A stretch of DNA of 64,000 nucleotides, from the NCBI GenBank assembly GCA_002633005.1, contig NMRA01000036.1, forward strand, positions 68,869 through 132,868, given 5' to 3'. Of this stretch, positions 24,551 to 36,750 are shown one piece after another. Under the pieces are notes generated by a model that was given only the letters and a program-made list of their open reading frames with translations, ran no database searches and had not been told where the DNA came from. Position 1 is the stretch's first letter. Every line of letters starts with the position of its first letter. Source of the DNA: Phoronis australis (taxonomy: Eukaryota; Phoronida; Phoronidae). Both the position numbers and the translations under genes were made by a program.

Positions 24551-27500
24551 TTATATCTTTGCTGGAAAAATTCCTCCTTCTCTCTGTTCGTCCCATTTGT
24601 CGATCTAAAACAAAAAAGCAAGTGCGTGTAATTTAATAAAATCATCCTCTGTAATCTTCATTAGGCAACTCTTACACCAACATCATGTGCACGCAAGTGG
24701 ATGAGAATGCATGCATCCCTCGTCCCCTGGTCTCAAACGAATTCCTCGGCACACCAAGACTTCACTCGCCATCGCACACGGCATGGAAGTGATCTCGTTT
24801 AGAGTGCACTATTCAAAATCTAAAAACGAACATTAACTAAGCCAAACGATCAAAGTGACAGTTATTGAGAAGTGAATATTAGCCGTATTCGAATTTTTAA
24901 ACTCTGTGCATTGTAAGGGCAATTATAACCAATACATTTTGTTCCGTCACCAGCGCACTCGGCCAACCGCAATTTTTATTGTTATGAAAGGACGGGTAGT
25001 ACTCACAGGCTTACAAAAGCCAAATGTTAGCGTAGCAGTTGCCTAGGCTCATGCCGAGAAATTTAGGGTCACACCGACTGTCTATGGCGGCCTCTATGTT
25101 TTAAAGACTACAGTTTTACTGTCCCAATGATACTGCGTAGTTCACTTCAAGTGGCTAGACACCCCCGATCTTCCATCAATTCCTCGGTCAAATTGACTGA
25201 TTTCATGCCGGCTACGAAAGAACTGACAGTTTGTTATATATTGCTCGAGACCAAGCTCCACAAGTTGGCTTGTCATGGCGAGTCATTGTATATGCCGAGC
25301 TTAGCTTCTATGAATAACAAACTCTAGTGTCATATCTTTGCAAACCCAGAAACCACTTCTCATCTGAGTAAGAAGTCGAAACCAATTTTAACGCGATAAT
25401 GATCTAAATGATCAACGGAAATGACGCAGGTTCGTGGCTACCTCAAAGTTGTTAGAAACATTGTTATGACGATATCAGACCAATGGTTTACAGTTAGTGT
25501 TCTAAAGCAAAGTTATTACATTCTTATCATTTGTGAAATATGGTTATAAATTTGGCCTGGAATGATTCTTCTGAGTGGGCCAAGACTGCTGCAACTGAAT
25601 CTAACACGTGAAAATTCAATTTGCAGCAATTTTTTGAAAAATTTGTGTATTAAGTAAAGGATGCAGGAAGGAACAAACCACCCAGAATTCTTAGAAGACG
25701 GTTTTGATTTGCAACCGCGTTCCTCTTTACCTAATGTGTCAATGATTCACATCCATCGTAACTTTGACAACTTTAGAACTTCTTCAAAGCTCATAAATTC
25801 TCCAAAAATGTAAACTAACTAGTATAATTCAGAAAAGACTGACTTGCTGAAGGTAGTGCTTCGAATTAATGTCCCAGCAGGTAGTTTCGGAAACGCATGA
25901 CTCAAGCCGAACCAAGCAAAGATAACAATCATGCCCTAGTTGTTTTTCAGGTTAATTATTTAGGTCCCTAAAAAAATGACCAAATTTGGCTCACTTTGGA
26001 GCATCATATCTCAGAAACGGCTGACAGGACTCGATATGAAACTTTCAGGCACCATACTTCATACACTGTTTTCCTAAATGCTGCAGCAATAGTTCAGTGG
26101 AGCAGGTAAAAATTCACAGATCTACTGTAAACGTTCGGGTTAACGCCCATGCTCAGTGAGTTAACCGCCCACCCCCTACTTTAGGTGGATTTTCGATTTA
26201 ACCGCCCACCCCTGATTTTTTGGGTTTACCAATTTAACCGCCCAGGGCGTTAACCCGAACGTTTACGGTAGGTCAAGAAAGCGCAGGCAATCCACTTATA
26301 TTGATTAAAATTGTTACATGAGGGTGGAGATGTCCGAGTCATCAACTACAAATTCGTAGTAGTGATTTTTACCTGCTCAACATCGTCACAAACAATAAAA
26401 AATCATATTTTATCGCAACTGGTCAGTAGTTTTAAAACTTTTGCAAAATGAAAATCAACAGAGACATCATTTAAGCGAAAAGAAATGAAACTTTAGAAAA
26501 CTGTAACAGGGTGTTTGATGATCGTGTGCATTTATATCAAACAAAACTGGGTCATGTTGTTGATACGGTTATGTATGTACCTTTCATTTTGCTAAATTTA
26601 ACTATTAAAACACGTGGTCACGTGATCTAATTTATACCAGATTGGTATAGTGTCAAAAATCAAATTCTACATGGTGTCCAAGGCACGTTCAGAAAATATA
26701 TAAGAGTTGAAATCTGTATCTTTGGTAGATGTTTGACTAAATACATCGCCAATTCCATAAGTACATAACCCAGAGTGGGGTACTCAGTTCAACACTGCTT
26801 ATTAGGCCAAACGAGTCTTGTAGCTCAAATTCTCCAAATGTTAGTAACTAACAGCACCAGCTGCATGAATGAGTAGTCAAGCGTACAACCAAAGAAAGTG
26901 TCCGTATTGAACGTTAAGTCGTAAAAATTGAGGGGAGTGGTTAGGTAGTGCCACTATAGACTATAGAGTATCTGTGGTGCCACACAACCACGCGAGTGCC
27001 TGCAGAACAAGACACAAATCCTTGGGTTCCCACTTTCAAGGTACATCACTCACCCACTCGTTGGGGCACATAGAGGTAAACACTCCCTTGAAATAGTTAC
27101 ACATCTTGTAGTCATCACCTTTCAAACGCACACATCTGTGGTAATCCACGTAGTTCTGCCAGCAGTTTCTGGAAAACAAGTGCAGTACATTTTGTTCACC
27201 AACGCGTATTAATTTACAATTAAGTTAGTCTCTTCGCGTGACCGACCGTAAAAATGAGCGTCACTCAACATATTTTATTTGCGGTATTGTAAACATCTGA
27301 GCAAGTACTGATAACGAGCAGTGGAGCACATCAATGACTATTCTACCAACTAGAACCTATCCGTCTTGGGAATGACAGTAGGCAGAAGGGAATCAAAAAC
27401 ATTCTGGGGCAGCCGTATTGGGAACTCTTGCACGTCAGATCCAACTGGACTGCGAGATTTTATTCAAAATTTGGAATAGACGTAGATGTTGCAAAATTCT

Positions 27501-27969
27501 TGAAGCTTTTACCAACCACACAAGCACTCTAACTCACATTTTTCCTATCATACATGAACCTTTTATAACAAGTTATTTGCTGGTGCATCTTTATTGTATT
27601 CTGATGCCTGATGGGAGACACAAACATGTGCTCGATAGGCCTACGTTTGACATTACAACTAGCACTTGTGGATCTCGCATGACCCACGGGAGCCCCAACC
27701 AATTTTTCAAAGAATGTGTGCACCTACTACAAAAATGGCACCCTGACGAACGTTTTTATTGGAGTCGTGTGCGAAGCAGCTAGGACCTACCTGCTCGTTC
27801 ATAGCTTGAGGAGTTGTGGAACATGGGAATTAGAATGCTGCTGAAGAGATTATCCTCGACGTTCGTGAGAGACAAACAATGTATACCACAGTGCTTACCG
27901 TGTTTGATTCATGTTGGGAAATCTGGAGTCAACTGGGTAAGTCTTCAGTTCACTTATTCCACTCGCCAT
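24551..27969 (-). CDS. COX6B: Cytochrome c oxidase subunit 6B, tandem copy A
   Basis: COX6B is a small nuclear-encoded subunit of respiratory complex IV facing the mitochondrial intermembrane space. On the minus strand there are three coding exons: 27899-27969 (ATG at 27969), 27054-27168 and 24551-24604 (stop TAA). The phases join cleanly (2, then 0) to give 79 aa, the usual family length. Exon 1 ends in FPNMNQTR, exon 2 begins NCWQNYVDYHRC and has CPNEW, and exon 3 encodes IDKWDEQREGGIFPAKI. The CX9C (CWQNYVDYHRC) and CX10C (CNYFKGVFTSMC) pairs that form the helical-hairpin disulfides are intact. As expected for this family, there is no cleavable presequence. Copy B, with the same exon lengths, lies upstream. 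Both look functional. Confidence 0.95.
25950..26720 (+). repeat. AT-rich dispersed repeat split by a MITE
   Basis: The left part carries CATATCTCAGAAACGGCTGA and ATATGAAACTTTCAGG. The right part carries GGTCACGTGATCTAAT and CAAATTCTACAT. Both parts match uninterrupted or partial copies at 52785-53165 and 33545-33760. The element at 26123-26270 lies between the two parts, so it inserted later. Confidence 0.6.
26123..26270. mobile_element. 148-bp MITE with 26-bp inverted repeats
   Basis: The left end TACTGTAAACGTTCGGGTTA and the right end, which reads TAACCCGAACGTTTACGGTA, are inverted repeats differing at one position over the outer 20 bases. The GGGTTAACGCCC / GGGCGTTAACCC motif continues inward. 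The interior has repeated TTAACCGCCCACCCC phrases. A TA dinucleotide at both ends fits TA-targeting Tc1/mariner-type elements. Relatives lie at 34391-34553, 39582-40123 and 48855-49554. Confidence 0.8.
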
Positions 27970-28920
27970 CTTTTCAGCTACAAATGATTCAAGCCATCAG
28001 TAGTCCGCAGACATTTATGATAAACATGCAAACAATGACCCCTGGTACGTACCAAACCTTTATGGACCCTAACCACAGAGTTCAACTTTAAGGTACCCTT
28101 CATTACATGCAGTTCTATGTTGTAACGTTCCTGTGGCTAGTTGCTATGTTCTATGAATTTTCAACGCATTTCGATTTGTGTTTTCACGAATGGTCCCTTC
28201 TCAGTGCTTTATCTGAATTACAGCGAATCAGTTTAGTTCTCACACATTCCAATGAATTCCTAACAAGTAGAGACCTTTTCATACACTGTCCTGGACAAAT
28301 CTCGGATTTATTTTCAGTGAAATAAGGACTGTTTTCCGATATTTATTGAAACTGCAATTTCTGTGTTCAGCTGCCAACGAAAAAAAAGTGAAAAAATCAC
28401 TAAAACCTCATAAAATAGGAATCCGGATATTCCTGACCTTGCCAGGACTTCATTTCCATTACCAACGATAAGCCGGAAACTATCAGTAACTCTAGTTTAT
28501 TGGGGTAGGCCTGCCTAGTATTCAAAAATGGTGCATATACTCATCACCTATGATTGCCGGCTTATTCAGCAACAACACAAGTTTGGATAAGGGTGTTGAA
28601 GCCCTTCGTCAAGAATGCAATACATGTAGAACAGTGGTGAATTCCCTTCAAAGAGAACTGTTTTGGACAAGAGAGCACGGCTTTAATACCGATTCAAGAT
28701 AGTGAAATCCCCATTTGAGACCGTTTAACACAATTAGCCAGTAGTTCCTTATACGACCATAAAAAGTCCCTGCAACCTTGCCGCGGGCCTGACCTGCACC
28801 GTCCTTTACCAAATTCCAACGAAACTAACTTTCCATAATCATATTGGACTCAGTTTGAACCTTATACAAATTTACAATTTCAGAGATTCGAGAGAACTAA
28901 TAGTTCGCCATTACTCGTAA

Positions 28921-29308
28921 CCAGGGCCCGGTCTCTAATCTTTGTACTCGAAACGAGCTCGAAATTATTTTTGGCAATTTCTCTGCTCGTTTTGTGCGAA
29001 CTTAAGATAATTGTTATCAGACTGTGCTCGAATACATTATAGTTTATACATAGGAGTTTCTAGTTCAAGTTTTCCCTTGAAGACCCTTATATTCGTGCTA
29101 CAAACTCGAGTAAAAACTCAAACTTATTGCTTTAATATTGGTTTTACAAACTGTGAACTAAGGGCAATAAATTATCTACGTAAGTTAATGTGTACTCGAG
29201 CACAGAATAACAGACACTTATCTTGAGTTCGCCCAAAAGTAGAGTAGAAAATGCCAAACCTAACTTCGAGTTCCATTTCGAGTAAAAAGATTGGAGACCG
29301 GGCCCAGG
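28921..29308. mobile_element. MITE-like element (CTCGA-rich family), copy 2
   Basis: The terminal inverted repeats are about 47 bp. The left end starts CCAGGGCCCGGTCTCTAATC and the right end finishes GATTGGAGACCGGGCCCAGG. The interior shares ACTCGAGTAAAAACTC with the copies at 23427-23812 and 58446-58880. No clear 8-bp target duplication is seen at its edges. It is non-coding. Confidence 0.75.
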
Positions 29309-29792
29309 ATCTACAAGTTGGCCGATTCTATGCCCCAAGCACGGCCTTAAGGAATATCTCTGTTCTTTACAAACCTGGAAATCACTTCTCGTCTGCCCAA
29401 GAAAAGTCTATAGACTTTTTTATAACCACGTTCTAAATTTTAAGATCCCTTCTTGCACTAAATGTGAGTTCACAGTTGCTTGAAATAATGTTTTCTGAAA
29501 AAAACCCCCAGAATTTTCACGGATACAGCCTCTTTCCACAAACATGACTTTCCGTTTCTTTATTCAGCTAGCTACAAAGGCACGATTGGGATTTACTTTA
29601 AAAGCTCTTTTGACCCAAGAGAAGAGCTTGCATGTCAAATTAAAATGAAGTTCAATTTTTCAAGGAATGCTGATGTCTTCATATTTAAGAACAAAGTTCT
29701 CCGGCTAAAATGTCTTTAAAGAAAATCTCAGACATGCTTCTGTAGCTGGTAGTGACCACGGTTGTTGCACATTGCAGTTTAAAGAACACCAA

Positions 29793-29872
29793 ATCTCACT
29801 TTTGAATATATATCTGTCCAATCAAAATAGAGATCTCACTTTTGAACATGTATCTGTCCAATCAAAATACAG
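29793..29872. repeat. 40-bp tandem duplication
   Basis: Two 40-bp units begin ATCTCACTTTTGAA at 29793 and 29833. They contain ATCTGTCCAATCAAAATA and differ at a few positions. Confidence 0.85.
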
Positions 29873-30323
29873 ATCATCAACGGATACCTAAAACTTACCA
29901 CTAGAATCGTGAGGCAAATCAGACACAATGCACACTGGTTGGTTTCCACCAATATAAAAATTCAACACATATTAACTTACTAATTTTTTATTTCACTGAA
30001 TACATCCTCGATGCACACCCAAACTCAATGATCACATCAAATTGTGCTTTCTCAAACAGTGTCAAGACTACAATTTCCAGTTACCCATCTCTTAAATATC
30101 TATAGGCATACAAGCTTGAGAGCATGCCATTAACATTCTCCAAGAAAACACAAACTTTAAATAATCACATCAAATCTTGCTTTCTGAAAAAGTCTTCAAC
30201 CACCTCCAATGAGACATTCATTAAATATCTAGGTGTAGAAATGCTCGAGAATATGGTAATTTCTTGAGCACAGTAGTCTGTATTGTCCAAGTAAAAACAC
30301 AGTCTAAGTTCTATGGCACCACA

Positions 30324-33300
30324 TCATATTTGTCCAGCAAACGTTCCATTTTCTCTCTGGTCATCCCATTTTTCAACCTGAAAATAAGATAGCAGTCTTA
30401 CTTAACAATACTGCTGTAGTCGTCACTAGTGATCAAACCCAAGCTGTAAGACACTTCATTTTAGGTGTGCCCTGGTTGACAGTATGGTCAACTGACACGA
30501 TTGACAACTGACAGCCGCAGTGCAACAAGTCATGCCGCTGTTTTGTGCCCAGAGGAGAATATTGAATCATATTTCTTGTGAACTTTCCATGTAACCAAGA
30601 TTTGTTTCTCTCAGTTACTGTGAACTAAAACATTTCTCAACACATATAACAGACTGTAGAACAAGAATAAGTATGAACAAGTCAGACCAAAAGATTTTAT
30701 CCGAGTAAGGCGAAATTCCACTTATCTGAAGGGTCAAACACATGAAGTAGAACACCTGTACAGCAGAACTTTGAGTGAAATGAACACAAACTACTATGCA
30801 TTTCTGACTTATTCAAATCTACTCATATACCAAGCTTCAGGTATCTTTTGATCACATTTAAGGGTGGAAACCTTCGTTTTATTATTCAAACGTGAGGTTT
30901 ATCTTCCTAATTCCAAATGATAAAAGCACAAACTGGATAAAGTTCACTGATTATATTAACGGGAAGATACACCACTGCTAAGTTGATTTATTCTAATTCA
31001 AGTTTGTGATTTCAGTTTCACCTATTAGTAATAAAGACAACATTTCAATAACCCGAATACCCCAATTAGGTTGCACTTAGGAACAGTAAAATGAGCACCT
31101 TAGTTGTGTATTTTGGTTTCTTGGAAATTTTAGTGTGGCGATGAAAGCAATAATTTTCAGTGTGGTATTTCTATGCCAAAAACTGCGCAGGCCACCCATA
31201 TTATAAAACGGAGGGAAAACGCCGTATATACTGACAATGAATTTAAGCATCAACAGTACGGCAATTCTCCAATAATTTAGCACTCGTCTCATTTTGCATA
31301 AAAATCATTTGCATAAAATTATTTAGAACAATAATATTTTGTCCCTCACTTAATTCGTACGAAGTAGCATGGCAGAAATTTCCTGCCACACCAAAATTCA
31401 CACATGGTCACTTTTGTTGCAGCCCTATCAGTAGTCCTAGTAATACACAACTTTTGAACTGTGTTAATAGCGTACATTCACTGCTTCATTCATTCACTCA
31501 TATGAAATATCTCATGATGTTGCAAATGTGAGGTGAAGGGGGTGACCTAGACCAGTGTACTTTGACCCAGAGCCATTTACTCAACAGAGCATTTCGCCAA
31601 CAATGGGATAAAAGTAACTTGGCTACTGTTAACAGAATCACATTGGCAACCTACAGGCCACATTTCACTACATTCGTTCATGGGCAGTTGGCAATGCTCG
31701 ATTACTTGGCTAATTTTGCATACCCGTCAACCGCGAAATTTGTATAATCAGTTTATTTCACACATTCAACTATAGTACAAATGCATATTTGTTTTAATTT
31801 GGTTTCTTTTGTGCAAATAAGTGGAGAACTGGCTGTTTTACCATTTCTTGTATTACTAACATGATGGCCTACAACTGTACCCTACACTGTATACATAAAA
31901 TTATGGATAAGAATTAAAGAGCATCATGCATTTGTTTGGGAAAATATTCCAAAAAGAAAATGTGTAACACGCCACGTTTTGTGGAGGTCCTAATCTGGGC
32001 AAGAGGGAAGCTGGGCATAACTGTTGGGGTACCCTTATGTTACCATTGACCCACTACGTGCCAAAATAACTACAGTCCCTTTGCTTCTTTGAACAATTAA
32101 CCAATGTTGGAACTGAACAAGACGGTCTCATTCCTCCCGCCAGGAAGTCAACCAAAACAGTTTAGGTGCATTTCATTTTGATGACTAAAAACGAAAATCA
32201 AACTGGCCTTTTACTCAGGAAACCAGTCTCGTGATATTTGGTGGGGTGATAAGGACATGATTTCCAATACCAACAAGAACATCATAACATTAACTAAACC
32301 ATGAACAACTCAAAAAAACCTTCAGTGTTTATTAGAGTTAGTCTCCTCTAGAACTGTGGATTGTAAAATGTCGCATATGCACCTTGCCTGCGACTTGAGT
32401 TGCTGCCTCCTTCAGCAACAATTCAAGATCAGATGAGTGTGGTAATGCTCTTAAACACCAAAGCATTTTGGTAAAGAATTCAACATTGACAGCTAAACAG
32501 CGCCGAAATGCATCATTTAAGTGCTTGGTATAACGCCTGTATCCTTCAATACTTAACATAGCTAATTGCTAAGTTCTGCTTTTCCATCCAAAACGCTACA
32601 CTAAAAACATGCATTAAAACACACCTGGACACAGGTAACCACAAAAAAATTTACAGTTGCTGAAACAGCATTATGATACGTACCCAGTCGTTAGGACAGA
32701 GCGCAGAGAAGACACTTTTGAAGTATCCACATTGCTCATAATCTTCACCCTTGAACTTCTGACACCTGTAGAAGTCCACATAGTTCTGCCAGCAATTCCT
32801 GTAAACAAAACCCACCGAACAAGTCAGCATTCTTTAAACACCAGAACATGCCGAAATAAAAATTGCACAAGACCTCGCAAAAGGCGAATGTTTTGCCAGT
32901 ATATGCACATGACCTAACAAGTGTGGCCTAGTAGAGACTGCTGAATAAGTTACTGGTCAATGAGTATGAACTGTTGAATTATGGGATACAATTCGTTTTC
33001 ATTGCATAAGAGAAGATTTGCTGACACAAGCATTTGCAGACACAAGTGCAGGACCAATGTTTTATTTAGCTACACAGCCAGGTAGCCTCACAACACTAGG
33101 ATGAACTTGACACCTACTTGATGGCAAAGACAACACTCTAAGTTCCCCTGGCTCTAAACAGAGTACACTACAGCAGTCAAGTGACACATCAAGTCTAATC
33201 ACAAATTTCCCACATCTTGTTTTAAACTTCATATTTACTTTCACAACATAACCCCAATAATAGACTTATTACCCAACACAGACCAACCAAAAACTACGTC

Positions 33301-33444
33301 TTTGTCAAATCAAATAGCCGAAACAAATCCCACCCCATGTGTAATAGTGCAATAAAGGCACCCCTCAACTTACCTCGTTTGATTCATGTTAGGGAACCGG
33401 GCATCAAATGGTGCAGTCTTTAGTGTGCGCTGGGCTTCGGCCAT
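30324..33444 (-). CDS. COX6B: Cytochrome c oxidase subunit 6B, tandem copy B
   Basis: This is a second complete COX6B gene on the minus strand. The exons are 33374-33444 (ATG at 33444), 32684-32798 and 30324-30377 (stop TGA), with lengths 71, 115 and 54 nt. These equal copy A exactly, with the same phases, and encode 79 aa. Exon 1 begins MAEAQRTLKTAPFDARFPN. Exon 2 has the CX9C pair CWQNYVDFYRC and the CX10C pair CGYFKSVFSALC, then CPNDW. Exon 3 encodes VEKWDDQRENGTFAGQI. The start region (KTAPFD) looks closer to the common animal COX6B N-terminus than copy A does. All expected cysteines, the stop and the splice sites are present, so it should be functional. Copy A lies 2.4 kb downstream in the same orientation, which implies tandem duplication. 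Tissue or stage specialisation is possible but not shown here. Confidence 0.95.
30378..32683. other. COX6B copy B intron 2
   Basis: This is a 2.3-kb intron, close in length to intron 2 of copy A (2.4 kb). I see no exon, tandem repeat or clear mobile element in it. The short open frames, including a 73-codon frame on the minus strand near 32338-32559, have no recognisable family features. Confidence 0.5.
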
Positions 33445-33544
33445 GTCTGCAATACAGAGTCAACAAGATGAAAAAACTATCTCCCTAACTAGTCATACTA
33501 ACACAGCAGGTTTAGACATCCGTTTTTAAAGTTATGCAGGACCC

Positions 33545-33760
33545 TAGAAAAGCATTCAAATTGGGCTAAATTTGGAACACGATGTCTCAGAAATGGCCGA
33601 TTACATTCATATGAAACTTTCAAGATACTGTTGCTTACAGATAATTTATACTCTTACTGACTAGAGGTGCAGACATGTCAACACAGTCCTACATAACCTT
33701 TAGCACAACTGCCACGAAAATCACTTCCTAGTTCATAGCAGATTTTGTGGAATAAACAAG
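33545..33760 (+). repeat. Partial AT-rich dispersed repeat
   Basis: It contains GATGTCTCAGAAATGGCCGA and ATATGAAACTTTCAAGATAC, matching the left part of the copies at 25950-26720 and 52785-53165. The GTCACGTGAC half is missing. Confidence 0.55.
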
Positions 33761-34390
33761 GAATTGCTTTGACCACCCGTAAAGGCAAATTCTTGAGACT
33801 AGATAGTCCAATTGGGTCATGTTTCACAAAAATGTTGCAATTTTACTTTTTTGTACACAGTCATTAGAGAAAGTTGCAGATTTTGGGTAAGTTTCCGTTT
33901 AGACTCTGTGAACAAAATACTTGTAAAGTTACTACATTTTAGCGTCACAGGCCCCTGTACCCGGTTGTATGAAACGATCCTAAATAGGGACTCTTCTAAA
34001 TTCCCTAAATTTACTGCATATATGTGGTCCTTTGAAAACACTGACTATCCTATCAATTCTTGGCTTTGATACAAATCGAGAGTGAACTCTTCATTGAATT
34101 CTGACTAGTGAAAATAAGTAGGGTTCTTTTCATGCAACGGCCTAATTCAAGGACTAAGTGCCTAACTGCTTAGACTGAATTCAGGCTCAGTTTTTAGTTA
34201 TATTATTAGAAAAAGCCATTAGTCGAAGAAGAGTTCATAATAACTACAAAACATCAGTGCCAAAAGAACGAAACTAATACGAAAAAGATTTAGGTAACTA
34301 AGTCGAGTCTAGAGTCCCTATTTGGGACTGTTTCCTGCAACCGGGAATTGGACTCTACTGATAAAGTAATGATCCTGCTCACAAATGTAA

Positions 34391-34553
34391 TACCGTAATT
34401 GTTCGGGTTAACACCCATGTTCAGTTAACCGCCCATCCCCGACTTAAAGTGGATTTTCGATTTAACCTCCCACTGCTCGGATAACCGCCCTCCCCCGATT
34501 TTTTGGATTCGCCAATTTAACCGCCCAGGGCGTTAACCCAAACGATTACGGTA
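34391..34553. mobile_element. 163-bp MITE, relative of 26123-26270
   Basis: It starts TACCGTAATTGTTCGGGTTA and ends TTAACCCAAACGATTACGGTA (21 bases less one shown by sense here), forming imperfect inverted repeats. The interior carries GGATTTTCGATTTAACC and AATTTAACCGCCCAGGGCG, as in the 26123-26270 copy. Confidence 0.8.
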
Positions 34554-36051
34554 CTACAGTAAAATATTACCAATTTCAGATCACAACAATTGCCAAGATT
34601 GACCTTTTCAAAGATACTTCACAATGCTGCTAATGCCGACATTGCACCATGGAAGCTCTAATAGTATACTAGAACTTAAGACTGTCAAAGCCTTCGTTTT
34701 GAGTAACTCAACTTTTAATAAAAAAATAGAATTTCACTTGTCCACCCCATTGTGTCCCAAACAAGGATAGAAAGTGATCAAAATTAAGTCCACATGGTCC
34801 AAAGGTGAATAGAAGCAAGTAGCATTCAAGCTGATTCTTTTTGCCCATGAAATGCAAAGCACGCTTTCAGCATCTCGTAAGCCGACATGGACTTTCCAAA
34901 TCTTTAGAGACGCATACGTAAACACTGTGTACTGTTGGAAAATATAATGCCTTGAGGCGAGACAACAGAATCAAGCACCATAAACTTGCTAAAAATGAGA
35001 ACAGTCATTGTCTATTTTACATTTCTAACATGGCTCAAAATAAAAGTGGCACAACATTTATTGATGCACAAATTCTGCAAGACCACATGTCAGGCATATA
35101 GCATAAAAGCAAGCTCTGTTAACACATAATTCGAACATTTATACTTGGCATTGACACTCAGTGCATGAACCTACGCCACCGACCTCCTTTACGCTTCAGA
35201 GATTTTCTGACGATGCAAAAAAATTGAATTCAAATGTCGTTGTGAGATTATCACAACAGTTCAACCATTGGACAATGAAAGCAGGCATTCCAACTTATTG
35301 TCATAGCCCAAGTGTCAACATCACAGGTGAGACATTGACCTACGACCTTAATCATTTGACACTACACCACTTACCAAGCAATCACCAAACATGCTGTACT
35401 ATTTGCTCACTAATGTTTTTCTAACAGACAACAGTCAACGAAGTTCTTAAATCCACAATATCATAAAAATTTTAGTGACAAAGGCAGTTCTGCCCAGCAG
35501 CATATTATTTCCATTGAGCCAATGATGAGGTTTACCCAATACCTTCATTACAAAGGATCACAGATCACATTTGTTTAATGTTTTCAAAAACAGTAAGTTG
35601 TAGACTATCAAACAATATATTTTAAATACTGGTAAACACCAAAACACATTGTGTGCACAAGAAAGATGGTCAAATGGGTAGTCACACATAGCAGACTGTA
35701 GTGACTTACCTTCTAGAATGTAGTGATCATACTGGTCCTATTTCTATCACGTTAGGCCAAAATAATAACAGAGGCAAGTGATTAAACTAGTAGTTAAGTT
35801 CCTTAAAATTTGAACAAAACTAGCTGCCAGATTCAAAATTTTCTAACTTCCAAAAGCTAACCCTACTGTTAAAAATTTCAAATTTTCATCAAAAAGCACA
35901 ACTGGTTCTGTCACTGATATGGTAATTTTTAGCTTATGAAGCTTTTCAAAAACAAAAGTCATTGGTTGAAACTGATGCAGGCTGGTGTTTTTTAATCAGT
36001 GAGCAAAGGTCTCAAAATGACTTAGGACAGAGACTCTATGGCTTTATTGTT

Positions 36052-36140
36052 GGATGGGATGAACTTCTTGAAGTTATTAGCTTTTACCAGAGCTGTAAAA
36101 CAACAAGATCCATTGCACATTTTTGATTTCAATATCAATT
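36052..36140 (+). repeat. Dispersed repeat, copy 2 of 3
   Basis: GAACTTCTTGAAGTTATTAGC (a 21-base block starting 36061, quoted here only for its last bases GTTATTAGC) is followed by TTTTACCAGAGC and AAAACAACAA. It matches 22597-22690 and 54868-54955. Confidence 0.6.
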
Positions 36141-36560
36141 AACATTTTTCGCCAATGTCTGCCAATATTCGCTAATCAAGGCCAATGTCGTCACCGTTGC
36201 TGCTATTCATGACATGGGAGCCTCATCATAGGCTGCAACTACAGAGCAACGCGGTTCGATTCCGCACAGTAAAATTACTTTCCTTGTCAAGAACGTCTCC
36301 TTCATAGAAAAGCTCAGACACGTTTTCGTAGCAAACAGAATGAATAAACAAAATTGAGTTTCCGATGAAAATTTCACGTCTGACGTGACAACAAATGCAC
36401 AGGACTATTTCCAGCCACATCATAGGTTTCTTTGCTCAACAAGGATTTTAAAAAATACAGGATTTGACTCTAATACTTCGGAAAATATTTGAAGAAATGC
36501 AACCTCTGTAACAAAACTGGGCAGTTTCTGTTAGCAATCAGAAAATAAACTGAGAAGCAA

Positions 36561-36750
36561 TTATTTCCACAAAAAACAATATCCATAAAATTACTTCCCC
36601 AAAAATTACTTCCACAAAAATTACATCCATAAAAATTACTTCCATAAAAATTACTTCTACAAAAATTGTTTCCACAGAATTACTTCTACAAAAATTGTTT
36701 AAACAAAAATTGCATCCATAAAAATTACTTCCACAAAAATATATCCAGAA
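36561..36750. repeat. 15-bp degenerate minisatellite
   Basis: About a dozen units of the form TTCCATAAAAATTAC and variants (TTCTACAAAAATTG, ATCCATAAAAATTAC) lie in tandem. The unit length of 15 keeps a frame open on the minus strand that spells repeated valine-isoleucine-phenylalanine residues. That frame is a by-product of the repeat, not a gene. Confidence 0.85.

Larger units (their letters stand above)
24605..27053. other. COX6B copy A intron 2 with a nested repeat
   Basis: This 2.4-kb intron contains the dispersed AT-rich repeat at about 25950-26720, itself interrupted by a 148-bp MITE at 26123-26270. A segment near 25250-25380 resembles 29310-29400, which lies downstream of copy B. The match includes CACAAGTTGGC and AACCACTTCTCATCTG, and may be a trace of the gene duplication or another repeat. 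No other gene is seen. Confidence 0.5.
27970..30323. other. Spacer between COX6B copies A and B
   Basis: This stretch must include the promoter of copy A (reading leftward from 27969) and the 3' UTR of copy B. It contains a MITE at 28921-29308 and a 40-bp tandem duplication at 29793-29872. I do not recognise a TATA box or another gene. Confidence 0.5.

Noticed and set aside
27418-27783. A 121-codon plus-strand open frame
   Set aside because: It begins with TTG and has no recognisable domain. It lies in intron 1 of COX6B copy A on the opposite strand. I could not support it as a gene.
30324-30380. A different exon reading (LKNGMTREKMERLL) at the end of COX6B copy B
   Set aside because: The frame that joins the previous exon in phase 0 gives VEKWDDQRENGTFAGQI, the expected COX6B C-terminus, so the other frame was dropped.
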